From positions 1 through 32,857 of the forward strand of contig JAFAEH010000147.1 in assembly GCA_023424135.1 (NCBI GenBank): DNA of 32,857 nucleotides, given 5' to 3'. This stretch comes from Actinomycetes bacterium. GTDB lineage: Bacteria > Actinomycetota > Actinomycetes > Actinomycetales > Cellulomonadaceae. A model generated the notes under the pieces. The model ran no database searches. It had not been told where the DNA came from and saw only the letters and a list, made by a program, of their open reading frames with translations. The translations under genes were made by a program, and so were the position numbers. Position 1 is the stretch's first letter. Every line of letters starts with the position of its first letter. Positions 11,136 to 18,885 of the stretch are shown piece after piece.

Positions 11136-11140
11136 GTCTA
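11135..11140 (-). promoter_or_regulatory. Possible -10 box of hrcA
   Basis: TAGACT on the minus strand fits TAnnnT and touches the CIRCE inverted repeat, the normal place for HrcA repression. No clear -35 box is seen. Confidence 0.5.
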
Positions 11141-11196
11141 CGCGTCACGCGCCGGACCACCGGTGCGTCGCCGCGCAGCGGTCCGGCCCGACCTCC

Positions 11197-11202
11197 TAGA
11201 GT
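11197..11202 (+). promoter_or_regulatory. -10 box of a leaderless DUF3097 transcript
   Basis: TAGAGT ends six bases before the GTG at 11209. That places the expected transcription start at or next to the start codon, and no ribosome-binding site is present, so a leaderless mRNA is likely. Confidence 0.6.
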
Positions 11203-11208
11203 GCCCGC

Positions 11209-12078
11209 GTGACCCACGACCGCTACGGCTCCGACGTGCTGTCGGGCGACACGAGCACCAACCGCACGACCCACCACCGGCCGGCCCGCACCGCGCGCGA
11301 CCAGGCCGCCGAGCACGGCCTGGTCGTCGAGGACGTCGAGACCGGCTGGGTCGGCGCCGTCGTGCGCGTCGAGAAGTCGGGCGGTCAGCACGTCGTCGTC
11401 CTCGAGGACGCGCGTGGCCGCACCCGCACGTTCCGGCTCGGTCCCGGGTTCTGGGTCGACGGCGAGCCGGTCGTGCTCACGGCGCCCGTGACCTCGCGCG
11501 CCCCGGTACGCCCCACGCGCACGGCCTCCGGCTCGGTCGCGGTGCCCGACGCCCCGGCGCGCGTCGCGCGCGGCTCACGCATCTGGGTCGAGGGCAAGCA
11601 CGACGCCGAGCTCGTCGAGAAGGTCTGGGGCGACGACCTGCGCGTCGAGGGCGTCGTCGTCGAGCTCCTCGACGGGGTGGACCACCTGGCCGACGCGCTG
11701 CGCGACTTCCGCCCGACCGCCGACCGGCGCGTCGGCGTCCTCGTCGACCACCTCGTCCCGGGATCGAAGGAGAGCCGCATCGCCACCGAGGCCGTGCGGG
11801 CCGCCCCGGCCGGGACGGTGCTCGTGCTGGGCCACCCGTACGTCGACGTGTGGCAGGCGGTGCGCCCGCAGCGGCTCGGCCTGGACGCGTGGCCCGTGAT
11901 CGAGCGCGGCACCGAGTGGAAGCGCGGCATCCTGCGAGAGCTCGGCTGGCCGGCCGACGAGCAGGCCGACGTCGCGCGCGCGTGGCAGCGCATCCTGCGC
12001 TCGGTCCGCTCGTACGCCGACCTCGAGCCGAGCCTGCTGGGCCGCGTCGAGGAGCTCATCGACTTCGTCACCGCGTGA
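11209..12078 (+). CDS. DUF3097 family protein
   Basis: 289 residues. I recognise the actinobacterial DUF3097 family from the RYGSDVL start, ETGWVGAVVRVEKS, RTASGSVAVP and the strongly conserved RIWVEGKHDAELVEKVWGDDLRVEGVVVE...VLVDHLVPGSKESRIA core. The core resembles a TOPRIM fold: VEGKHDAEL would supply the acidic residue after strand one, and VLVDHLVPG the later metal-binding acid. This is my reading of the pattern; no biochemical function is known to me. It may therefore be a nucleic-acid enzyme or regulator. It is transcribed divergently from hrcA, apparently as a leaderless mRNA, and ends at two strong hairpins. Confidence 0.9.
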   Translation: MTHDRYGSDVLSGDTSTNRTTHHRPARTARDQAAEHGLVVEDVETGWVGAVVRVEKSGGQHVVVLEDARGRTRTFRLGPGFWVDGEPVVLTAPVTSRAPVRPTRTASGSVAVPDAPARVARGSRIWVEGKHDAELVEKVWGDDLRVEGVVVELLDGVDHLADALRDFRPTADRRVGVLVDHLVPGSKESRIATEAVRAAPAGTVLVLGHPYVDVWQAVRPQRLGLDAWPVIERGTEWKRGILRELGWPADEQADVARAWQRILRSVRSYADLEPSLLGRVEELIDFVTA

Positions 12079-12122
12079 GGCGCCCGTCGCGACGCCGGTC
12101 GGCGCGCGCGACGACGGGCGCC
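12079..12122. terminator. Hairpin after the DUF3097 gene
   Basis: An 11-bp perfect stem pairs 12079-12089 with 12112-12122 (GGCGCCCGTCG arm). It begins directly after the stop codon. Confidence 0.55.
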
Positions 12123-12131
12123 AGGTGCGCG

Positions 12132-12162
12132 CGTGGCCCCGGCCTCACCGGCCGGGGCCACG
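12132..12162. terminator. GC-rich hairpin between convergent genes
   Basis: A 13-bp perfect stem (CGTGGCCCCGGCC arm, 12132-12144 with 12150-12162) and a five-base loop lie between two convergent genes. No T-tract follows, as is common for high-GC actinobacterial terminators. Confidence 0.65.
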
Positions 12163-12187
12163 TGCGTGCACGTCGTGCGGACGCGTG

Positions 12188-13141
12188 TCAGGCGGCGATC
12201 TGCCCGCCCGTCACGCGGCGGTAGGCGTACGCCGAGACCAGCAGCGCCACCGGCAGACCCACGAGGACGCCGATGCCGCACGCGAGCAGACCGACGAACA
12301 CGCAGGCCCACACCACCAGCAGCACGAGAACCGACGAGCCGACGTTGCGCGTCTGCAGCGCGACGGACTCGCGGATCGCGTCGATCGCCCCGAGTCCGCG
12401 GTCCACGACCAGGTGGTAGGAGAAGAACACGAAGTAGGTGATCGCGATCGAGGCGAGCCAGCCGAGCACGGGGACCCAGCTCACGACAGCCTCCGCGACC
12501 GCGACCAGGAGCCCGAGCAGCAGCACCTGGGGCACGTTCGGGATCTGGAACATGTCGGACAGCGTGACCGCACGGCCCGCGGTGATCTTCAGCGCCGTGC
12601 TGATCGCCGCGGCCGCGAACAGCGCACCGACGAGCACCCCCGCCGCGTTGACGACGATGCCGAGGAAGCCCCCGGCCGTCAGCGCGAGCAGACCGTTGCC
12701 GCCCGAGCCGTCCGACAACGCACCGATGCCGCCGAAGACGAGGCCGACGATCAGGACGACCAGGAAGATCCCGATCAGCCACACGAGCGTGCCGACGACG
12801 AACGTCACCCAGTTCTGCCCGAACTTGGCGAACGCCCAGCTGAACCCGGCACCGATGTCGACCGACGGTCCGCCCTGCTGGTACCCACCGCCGGGGGGCG
12901 GATAGCCACCGGCGGCAGGCGGGTAGCCGCCCGCGGCGGGCGGCGGGTAGGCGCCGGGCTGTCCGTACGGCGACGCCGGCGGTGTGCCGTAGCCGGGCGG
13001 GGGCGGGTACGCGCCGCCACCGGCGGCGGGCGGCGGGGGTGCGGCAGTGCCGTCACCCGGCTGCCCGTACGCGGGCGGGGGCGGCGGGACGCTCGGGTCC
13101 TCGTCGTCACGCGGCGGCGTGCCGCCGGGGTTCTCGCTCAT
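12188..13141 (-). CDS. Multi-pass membrane protein with Pro/Gly-rich N-terminus
   Basis: 317 residues from ATG 13141, which follows AGGAAGG. Residues 1-90 are a Pro/Gly/Tyr-rich cytoplasmic tail with repeated GGYPPP/AYPPP-type units. Then come about six hydrophobic segments: WVTFVVGTLVWLIGIFLVVLIVGLVFG, LLALTAGGFLGIVVNAAGVLVGALFAAAA, VLLLGLLVAVAEAVVSWVPVLGWLASIAITYFVFFSYHL and the C-terminal VLVLLVVWACVFVGLLACGIGVLVGLPVALLVSAYAY. The arrangement resembles DUF975/YciC-like membrane proteins of unknown role. It is transcribed divergently from the DUF4870 pair, whose members also have Pro-rich tails. Function cannot be assigned. Confidence 0.85.
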   Translation of the reverse strand: MSENPGGTPPRDDEDPSVPPPPPAYGQPGDGTAAPPPPAAGGGAYPPPPGYGTPPASPYGQPGAYPPPAAGGYPPAAGGYPPPGGGYQQGGPSVDIGAGFSWAFAKFGQNWVTFVVGTLVWLIGIFLVVLIVGLVFGGIGALSDGSGGNGLLALTAGGFLGIVVNAAGVLVGALFAAAAISTALKITAGRAVTLSDMFQIPNVPQVLLLGLLVAVAEAVVSWVPVLGWLASIAITYFVFFSYHLVVDRGLGAIDAIRESVALQTRNVGSSVLVLLVVWACVFVGLLACGIGVLVGLPVALLVSAYAYRRVTGGQIAA

Positions 13142-13190
13142 GGTCGACCTTCCTGGGACGGGCAGGGCGCGAGTGCGCGCCCTCGGTCCG

Positions 13191-13220
13191 AGCGAACCCA
13201 AACGGCACAGATCGTGTCAA
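13191..13220 (-). promoter_or_regulatory. Possible promoter of the membrane-protein gene
   Basis: On the minus strand a perfect TTGACA (13220-13215) is followed after 18 bases by TTCGCT (13196-13191), a weak -10. The perfect -35 is rare in such GC-rich DNA. About 50 bases separate it from the start codon. Confidence 0.45.
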
Positions 13221-13397
13221 GGCACCGCGCCGCAGGCCACCCGCGCGAGCACGCGCGCGGGTGGCAGGGCGCGGGTACGCTGCCGCACGCGGCGGCCCGC
13301 CCGCCACGTCGGGTTCACGTCCCGCCCGACGTCGGCGTCGCGGCCCACCCCGCACCGACGCCACGCGTCGACCGTCGCCGAGACCCCAGGAGCACCC

Positions 13398-13775
13398 GTG
13401 ACGTACGACCCGCACGCCGCACCCCCGGCCCGCCCGGCGCAGAGCAGCAGCCTGGCGATGTTCGCGCACCTGGGCGGCGTGCTCACGTACCTCTTCGTCG
13501 GGTGGGTCGTCTCGCTCGTCGTGTGGCTCGTGCAGCGCGAGAAGGACCGCTCCGCGGCGCACGAGGCGCGCGTCGCGCTGAACTTCCAGCTCACGGCGCT
13601 CATCGCGATGGTGGTGTTCCACGTGATCGAGCAGTTCCCCGTGTTCGGCGTCATCGGCTGGGTGGGCAAGCTCGCGGTGGGGGTGATCGCGCTCGTGCTG
13701 TCGATCCTCGCGGCGGTCGCCGCGTACCGCGGCGGGTCCTACCGCTACCCGTTCAGCCTGGAGCTCGTGCGGTGA
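13398..13775 (+). CDS. DUF4870 domain membrane protein
   Basis: 125 residues from GTG 13398. A short Pro/Ala-rich N-terminus precedes three hydrophobic stretches: MFAHLGGVLTYLFVGWVVSLVVWLV, NFQLTALIAMVVFHVI and VGKLAVGVIALVLSILAAVAAY. The HEARVALNFQLT block and the YPFSLELVR ending are characteristic of DUF4870 (Tic20-like). Its role is unknown. It is coupled to the next gene, a paralogue, by a GTGA overlap. Frame extension upstream of 13398 crosses the divergent promoter region and is not coding. Confidence 0.88.
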   Translation: MTYDPHAAPPARPAQSSSLAMFAHLGGVLTYLFVGWVVSLVVWLVQREKDRSAAHEARVALNFQLTALIAMVVFHVIEQFPVFGVIGWVGKLAVGVIALVLSILAAVAAYRGGSYRYPFSLELVR

Positions 13776-14164
13776 GCACGCCGCCCGTCCCGCCGCCCCC
13801 GGGCTGGGGTCCTCCCCCGCCGCCCGCTCCGCTGCGCCCGGACGACGAGCGCACGTGGGCGATCCTCGCGCACGCGCTGCCGCTCGTGGGCCTCGGGTTC
13901 GTGGCGCCGCTCGTCGTCTGGCTCGTCTTCCGCGGTCGCGGACCGTTCCTCGAGCACCACGCCAAGGAGTCCCTGAACTTCCAGCTCACGGCCCTGGTCG
14001 CGGTCGTCGTCGCCGCGATCCTGACGCTCGTGACGTTCGGCACCCTCGCGCTGGTGTACGTCGCCGTGCTCGTCGTCTGGCTGGTGATGTGCATCCTGGC
14101 GGCCGTCGCCGCGAGCCGCTGGGAGTGGTACCGGTACCCGCTGTCGCTGCGCCTGGTCCCCTGA
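13772..14164 (+). CDS. DUF4870 domain membrane protein (tandem paralogue)
   Basis: 130 residues. It starts at GTG 13772 overlapping the previous stop. A PPVPPPPGWGPPPPP tail is followed by a DUF4870 core (WAILAHALPLVGLGFVAPLVVWLVF, HHAKESLNFQLTALVAVVVAAILTLVTFGTLALVYVAVLVVWLVMCILAAVAA) and the family ending YRYPLSLRLVP. The core is clearly related to the preceding gene, so the pair arose by duplication and may form a heteromer. The last five codons plus the stop belong to a 17-bp unit repeated three times. Confidence 0.88.
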   Translation: MSTPPVPPPPGWGPPPPPAPLRPDDERTWAILAHALPLVGLGFVAPLVVWLVFRGRGPFLEHHAKESLNFQLTALVAVVVAAILTLVTFGTLALVYVAVLVVWLVMCILAAVAASRWEWYRYPLSLRLVP

Positions 14165-14198
14165 TGCGCCTGGTCCCCTGACGCACCTGGTCCCCTGA
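14148..14198 (+). repeat. Three tandem copies of a 17-bp unit over a stop codon
   Basis: The units are 14148-14164, 14165-14181 and 14182-14198. The first two are identical (TGCGCCTGGTCCCCTGA) and the third differs at two bases. The first copy encodes the C-terminal RLVP and stop of the DUF4870 protein; each later copy repeats the stop triplet in another frame. Confidence 0.9.
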
Positions 14199-14252
14199 GC
14201 CGGTCCGCCGACCGCACGTCGCTCCGTCGGCGGGACGTCGCCAGGACCCCGC

Positions 14253-15491
14253 TCAGGCCGCGAGCGCGCGGACCACGGCGTCGGCGAGCAGCCGCCCGCG
14301 GCGCGTGAGCACGACGCGCCGCGGCCCGTCCGCACCGACGGCGGCACGCGCGTCGACCAACCCGTCGGCGACGAGCCCGGCGACCAGCGGACGCGCCTGC
14401 GGTGCGAGGTCCGCCAGCGGGAGACCCTCGGCGATGCGCACGCCGAGCATGACGCGCTCGAGCGTGGCCGTCGCACCGTCGACGAGCTCGCGCCCCGCGG
14501 CCGGGCTCAGGCCGCGCGCGAGCCGGTCCGCGTACGCCCGGGGGTGCTTGACGTTCCACCAGCGCACGCCACCGACGTGGCTGTGCGCACCGGGACCGAT
14601 CCCCCACCAGTCGTCGCCGCGCCAGTACCCGAGGTTGTGGCGCGAGGCGTCCGCGGGTGTGCGCGCCCAGTTGCTGACCTCGTACCAGCGCAGCCCCGCG
14701 GCGGTCAGCAGGTCGTCCGCGAGCTCGTACTTGGTGGCCTGGTCGTCCTCGTCGGGCAGCGTGAGCTCGCCGCGACGCACCTGGACGGCCATGCGCGTGC
14801 CGGCCTCGACGACCAGCGCGTACGCGCTGACGTGGTCGACCCCCGTGGCGAGCGCGACCTCGAGCGACGCCCGCCAGTCGTCGAGGCTCTCCCCCGGCGT
14901 GCCGTAGATGAGGTCGAGCGAGACCCGCAGCCCGGCGTCGCGCGCCCAACGCACCACGTCGGGGACGCGCGCCGGGTCGTGCGTGCGGTCGAGCGTGCGC
15001 AGGACGTGCGGCACGGCCGACTGCATGCCGAAGGACACACGCGTGAACCCCGCGGCGGCCAGGCGCGCGAGCCCGTCGGGCGTGACCGAGTCGGGGTTGG
15101 CCTCGGTCGTGACCTCGGCGTCGTCGGCCAGCCCCCACGTGGTCCGCACGCCGTCGAGCAGCCGCACGAGGTCGTCGACCGGCAGCAGCGTGGGCGTCCC
15201 CCCGCCGACGAACACCGTCGAGACGGGCCGCGACGGCAGGCCGGCGCGGCGCAGCACGCGGTCCCCGAGCGCGATCTCCTCGAGCGCGGTGCCCGCGTAG
15301 GCGGCCAGGCTCGCACCGCCGCCCAGCTCGGTCGCGGTGTACGTGTTGAAGTCGCAGTACCCGCAGCGCACCGCGCAGAACGGCACGTGCAGGTACACGC
15401 CGAGCGCGCGCTCCCCGGCACCGTCGGCGGCGGACGCGGGCAGCGCACCGTCGGACGGGGCGGGGTCACCGTCGGGGAGCTGGGGGGACAC
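14253..15491 (-). CDS. hemW: Radical SAM heme chaperone HemW
   Basis: 412 residues from GTG 15491. HemW-type proteins bind heme and a 4Fe-4S cluster and deliver heme to respiratory enzymes; the older annotation is oxygen-independent coproporphyrinogen oxidase. The cluster motif is C39-x3-C43-x2-C46 (FCAVRCGYCDF). GGGTPTLL, TTEANPDS, RVSFGMQSA, SLDLIYGTPGES and the HHNLGYW-type SRHNLGYWRGDDWWGIGPGAHSH are all present. The short form beginning GVYLHVPFC, lacking the HemN N-terminal extension, argues for HemW. The start lies 26 bases inside the end of the histidine kinase gene, so it is read as the third gene of a response regulator-kinase-hemW unit. Confidence 0.95.
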   Translation of the reverse strand: MSPQLPDGDPAPSDGALPASAADGAGERALGVYLHVPFCAVRCGYCDFNTYTATELGGGASLAAYAGTALEEIALGDRVLRRAGLPSRPVSTVFVGGGTPTLLPVDDLVRLLDGVRTTWGLADDAEVTTEANPDSVTPDGLARLAAAGFTRVSFGMQSAVPHVLRTLDRTHDPARVPDVVRWARDAGLRVSLDLIYGTPGESLDDWRASLEVALATGVDHVSAYALVVEAGTRMAVQVRRGELTLPDEDDQATKYELADDLLTAAGLRWYEVSNWARTPADASRHNLGYWRGDDWWGIGPGAHSHVGGVRWWNVKHPRAYADRLARGLSPAAGRELVDGATATLERVMLGVRIAEGLPLADLAPQARPLVAGLVADGLVDARAAVGADGPRRVVLTRRGRLLADAVVRALAA

Positions 15492-16965
15492 GGCTCCATG
15501 GTCGCACCCGCCGGCGGTCGGCCCGGTCGCCCGCGGGAGCCGCGCGCGGGTCGGTGACGGGCAGGTCGGCGGGGACCGACACGGTCGCCCGCGTGCCACC
15601 GCGGTCGCCCGGCACCACGTCGGCGCGGCCGCCGACCTCGTGGGCCGCGGCCACGAGCAGCGGCAGCCCGACGTGCCCGGGCGCACCCAGCGTCCCCGGA
15701 CCGATGCCGACACCGTCGTCGACGACCGTCAGGACGACGTCGGACCCGACCCGCCGGACCGTGACGACAATCTCGTCCGCACGTGCGTGCCGCCACGCGT
15801 TGCGCACGAGCTCGCGTCCCGCACGCAGGACGAACCCGGCCGAGGACTCCCCGACGTCGTCCTCGTCGACGGCGACGTGGAGCACCACGCGGGGCCCGGG
15901 GCCGAGGTCGTCGCGCACGCGGTCGACGACGGCGGTGAACGCGGCCGCGAGGTCGCGGCCCGCCTCGCCCGTGGGGTGCAGGTCGACCAGGAGCGTGCGC
16001 AGGTCACGCACACCGTCCGCGACGAGCCGGTGCGCGGAGGCCAGCGCCGCAGGGTCGGGCCCGTGCGCGCCACGGGCGGACTGCTCGAGCAGGAGCCGCG
16101 CGGCGGCCAGGTCCTGCACGGGCCCGTCGTGCAGGACCTGCGCGACACGGCGACGTTCGGCGTCGGAGGCCGCGAGGCCGTAGCGCAGCAGGCGAGCACG
16201 CTCGGAGGCCGCCGCGGCGGAGCGTCGCGCGGCCCGCAGGGTGAACGGGACGCCCGCGGCGGCGAGCACGAGCAGACCGCCGAGGACGACGGGCAGCACG
16301 TGCGTCGCGGCGCCCCGCACGAGGCGCCCGTCGTCCACGGGGACGTACACCTCGAGGCGCATCGGGACGTCGTCGGCGGAGGTGAACCCGACGAACACCT
16401 CACGCAGGCCGAGCCGGTGCTCGGCCTCGTAGCGGTGCTCGACGTCGGCGGGGACCGGCAGCACGACCGCCTCGCCCGCGTCGAGACGTGCCGCCATGCC
16501 CGGGTCGAACGGGCGCTCGTCCCCGACGACGCGGGGTTCGTCGGAGTGCACGACGCGCACGGTGGAGCCCTCGACCCGCCAGACCTTCACGCGGTGGACG
16601 CTGCCGGAGCGCAGGAACGGGTCGAGGACGTCCGTCGCACCGGACGCGTCCGACCCGTCGAACCGCAGCGCGGCGAGCGACCCGACGACCGCACGCGCGA
16701 CCTGCGTGGACGTGCGTACCGCGAGCGCGTCGGCGTCGGCCCGTGCGACGCGCAGGGTCCCGACGGTCACGAGGCCCGCGACGAGGACGAGGACGGCGCC
16801 GGTCGCCACGAGGTGCCCGACGAGGGCGCGGCGCACCTCGCGGCGCCCGGGGTGCGGCCGCGGCCCGTCCGTCGTCCTGGCGCCGGTGGCGTCCTCGCCC
16901 GTCGGCCCGTCCGCCAGCCCGTCCACGGGGCCGTCCGTGGACGCGCCCGTCGGCCCGTCCGTCAC
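15466..16965 (-). CDS. NarL-type sensor histidine kinase
   Basis: 499 residues from GTG 16965, overlapping the response-regulator stop as GTGA. The N-terminal 45 residues are low complexity with repeated DGPTG/DGPVDG units. Membrane helices at ~49-70 and ~235-260 bracket an extracytoplasmic sensor domain of about 165 residues. Next is a HisKA_3 dimerisation region with the phospho-accepting His279 in RRRVAQVLHDGPVQDLAAARLLLEQ. The HATPase_c domain has an N-box ELVRNAWRHA, a DDGVGIG G1 box and a GHVGLPLLV G2 region. The C-terminal ~25 residues overlap hemW. The signal is unknown; the divergent iron-uptake operon and downstream hemW suggest iron or heme, which is inference only. Confidence 0.92.
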   Translation of the reverse strand: MTDGPTGASTDGPVDGLADGPTGEDATGARTTDGPRPHPGRREVRRALVGHLVATGAVLVLVAGLVTVGTLRVARADADALAVRTSTQVARAVVGSLAALRFDGSDASGATDVLDPFLRSGSVHRVKVWRVEGSTVRVVHSDEPRVVGDERPFDPGMAARLDAGEAVVLPVPADVEHRYEAEHRLGLREVFVGFTSADDVPMRLEVYVPVDDGRLVRGAATHVLPVVLGGLLVLAAAGVPFTLRAARRSAAAASERARLLRYGLAASDAERRRVAQVLHDGPVQDLAAARLLLEQSARGAHGPDPAALASAHRLVADGVRDLRTLLVDLHPTGEAGRDLAAAFTAVVDRVRDDLGPGPRVVLHVAVDEDDVGESSAGFVLRAGRELVRNAWRHARADEIVVTVRRVGSDVVLTVVDDGVGIGPGTLGAPGHVGLPLLVAAAHEVGGRADVVPGDRGGTRATVSVPADLPVTDPRAAPAGDRADRRRVRPWSRVPPAPRR

Positions 16966-17699
16966 GGCTCGGCGATCTCGACGAGCCCCGCCCGGGCGGC
17001 GGTGACGACCGCGTCGACCTGGCTGTGCACGCCGAGCTGCTCGCGTAGCGCCTTGACGTGGTCGCGCACGGTGTGCGCGGACAGCCCGAGCCGGCCGGCG
17101 ATCTGGGCGACGGAACGCCCGGCGGCGAGCTGGGCGAGCACCTCGTGCTGGCGGGGCGTCAGGCGCGGCGCGCCTGCGGCGGGGCGCACGGTGGTGGTCG
17201 GACGCTCGGGGCGCGCGTGGCGCAGCGCGTCGAGGATCTCGTCGAGCGGTGCGTCCTTGGTCAGGTACGCGGCGGCACCGGCGGCGAGCGCGCGCTGCGC
17301 GGTGTGCGCCTGCGTGGCCGCGGTGAGCACGACGACGCGCGCCCCGCCCGCGGCCGCGGCGAGGTCGGCGACGTGGTCGACCCCGTCGTGCCCGGGCAAC
17401 CGCACGTCGAGCAGCACGACGTCCGGCCGGTACGCGCGGGCCTTGGCGAGCGCGTCGGGCACGCCGTGGGCGACCGCGACGCACTCGAGGTCGTGCTCGC
17501 CGCGCAGCGCGAGGGCCAGCGCATCGGTCAGCGCGCGGTGGTCGTCGACGATGAGCACGCGCTGCGCGTCGTCGTGCGCATCGGGCCCGGGACCGTGCCC
17601 GCCCTGGCCGGCGGCGGGCTCACCTGCGCCGGGGGCGGCGGGCTCACCCGCGTCGTGCGGGCCCGACGGCGGGTCGGCGTGGGGTGTGGTCGTCGTCAC
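16962..17699 (-). CDS. LuxR/NarL-family response regulator
   Basis: 245 residues from GTG 17699. A 45-residue disordered, Gly/Pro/His-rich N-terminal extension precedes the receiver. Receiver residues are visible: acidic pair Asp52-Asp53, phospho-acceptor Asp98 (LLDVRLPG), Thr126 and Lys148. A LuxR-type HTH (~178-235) ends RLTPRQHEVLAQLAAGRSVAQIAGRLGLSAHTVRDHVKALREQLGV. The cognate kinase follows with a four-base overlap. The gene is divergent from the iron transporter, and the iron box in the shared intergenic region could also influence it. Confidence 0.94.
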   Translation of the reverse strand: MTTTTPHADPPSGPHDAGEPAAPGAGEPAAGQGGHGPGPDAHDDAQRVLIVDDHRALTDALALALRGEHDLECVAVAHGVPDALAKARAYRPDVVLLDVRLPGHDGVDHVADLAAAAGGARVVVLTAATQAHTAQRALAAGAAAYLTKDAPLDEILDALRHARPERPTTTVRPAAGAPRLTPRQHEVLAQLAAGRSVAQIAGRLGLSAHTVRDHVKALREQLGVHSQVDAVVTAARAGLVEIAEP

Positions 17700-17740
17700 G
17701 GGGGGACCCCTCAGGTTTGGGGAGACGAGGGCGGAACGGG

Positions 17741-17759
17741 CGAGGTTAGCCTCACCTTA
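17741..17759. promoter_or_regulatory. DtxR/IdeR-type iron box
   Basis: CGAGGTTAGCCTCACCTTA matches the 19-bp iron-box consensus TWAGGTWAGSCTWACCTWA at 16 positions, with mismatches at 1, 2 and 13. It lies about 70 bases upstream of the iron-binding lipoprotein gene. In actinobacteria Fe2+-loaded IdeR/DtxR binds such boxes and shuts off iron uptake. The box sits between divergent operons and may control either. Confidence 0.85.
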
Positions 17760-17829
17760 TCGCTGCGTGGGGTGCGTCCTGGACCCCCGGCGCGGCCCTC
17801 CCCGTTCCCCACCCCGACGAGGCCGACCC

Positions 17830-18885
17830 ATGCTCACGTCCCTGCACCGCGCCGTCGCCACGACCGGCGTCCTGACGCTCGCGCTCGCCCTGGCCGCCTG
17901 CGCGGACTCGACCGAGGCCGCACCGGCGTCCGCACCCACCCCCGAGGAGTCGGCGTCCGCCGCCGGACCGCTCGTCGTCTACTCGGGCCGCGACGAGGAG
18001 CTCGTCGCCCCGCTCATCGAGCAGTTCGAGGAGACCTCCGGCGTCGACGTCGAGGTCCGCTACGCGGGCACGACCGAGCTCGCGGCGCAGCTCCTCGAGG
18101 AGGGCGACCGCACCCCGGCGCACGTCTTCCTCTCCCAGGACGCGGGGGCGCTCGGCGCGCTCGCCGACGCGGGTCTGTTCACGACGCTGCCGGCCTCCGT
18201 GACGGACGCGGTCGACGCGGACCTCACGTCGACCGACGGCACGTGGGTCGGCCTGACGGGCCGCGCGCGCGTCGTCGCCTACGACTCCCAGCAGCTCACG
18301 GCCGACCAGGTGCCTGACGTGCTGTCGCTGACCGACCCCGCGTGGCGCGGCCAGGTCGGCATCGCACCGACCAACGCGTCGTTCCAGGCGTTCGTCACCG
18401 CGGTCCGCGAGGTCGAGGGCGAGGACGCCGCACGCGCCTGGCTCGAGGGCCTGGTGGCCAACGACGCGCAGGTCTTCGAGAAGAACGGTGCGATCCTCGA
18501 GGCCGTCAACGCCGGGACCGTGCAGCTCGGCCTGCTCAACCACTACTACTGGGCCCGGCACGAGCAGGACCCGACGACGCTGCGCGCCCAGCTCGTGTTC
18601 GGCGAGCCCGGCACCGTCGACGCGCTCGTCAACGTCACGGGCGCCGGTGTGCTCGCCGGAGGGGACGAGCACCCCGCCGCCACGCAGCTCGTCGAGTTCC
18701 TCGTCGGCGAGCAGGCGCAGACGTACTTCGTCGAGGAGACCTACGAGTACCCCCTCGTCGCGGGGATCGGCTCCCCGGCGAACGTCCCGCCGCTCGACGA
18801 GCTCGCGACGACCGACCTCGACCTCGCGCGCCTCGCATCGCTGGACGAGACCGTCGCGCTGCTCACCGAGGTGGGGCTGCTCTGA
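17830..18885 (+). CDS. Fe3+ ABC transporter substrate-binding lipoprotein
   Basis: 351 residues from ATG 17830. It captures ferric iron outside the membrane for the permease and ATPase that follow. A lipoprotein signal ends LALAACA with lipidated Cys24. The mature part begins PLVVYSGRDEELVAPLIEQFEETSGVDVEVRYAGTTELAAQL, typical of FbpA/AfuA-type class II binding proteins. The adjacent tyrosines Tyr239-Tyr240 in NHYYWAR match the paired iron-ligating tyrosines of this family. The upstream iron box supports an iron substrate. The reading frame is open far upstream but only shadows the minus-strand genes there. Confidence 0.93.
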   Translation: MLTSLHRAVATTGVLTLALALAACADSTEAAPASAPTPEESASAAGPLVVYSGRDEELVAPLIEQFEETSGVDVEVRYAGTTELAAQLLEEGDRTPAHVFLSQDAGALGALADAGLFTTLPASVTDAVDADLTSTDGTWVGLTGRARVVAYDSQQLTADQVPDVLSLTDPAWRGQVGIAPTNASFQAFVTAVREVEGEDAARAWLEGLVANDAQVFEKNGAILEAVNAGTVQLGLLNHYYWARHEQDPTTLRAQLVFGEPGTVDALVNVTGAGVLAGGDEHPAATQLVEFLVGEQAQTYFVEETYEYPLVAGIGSPANVPPLDELATTDLDLARLASLDETVALLTEVGLL

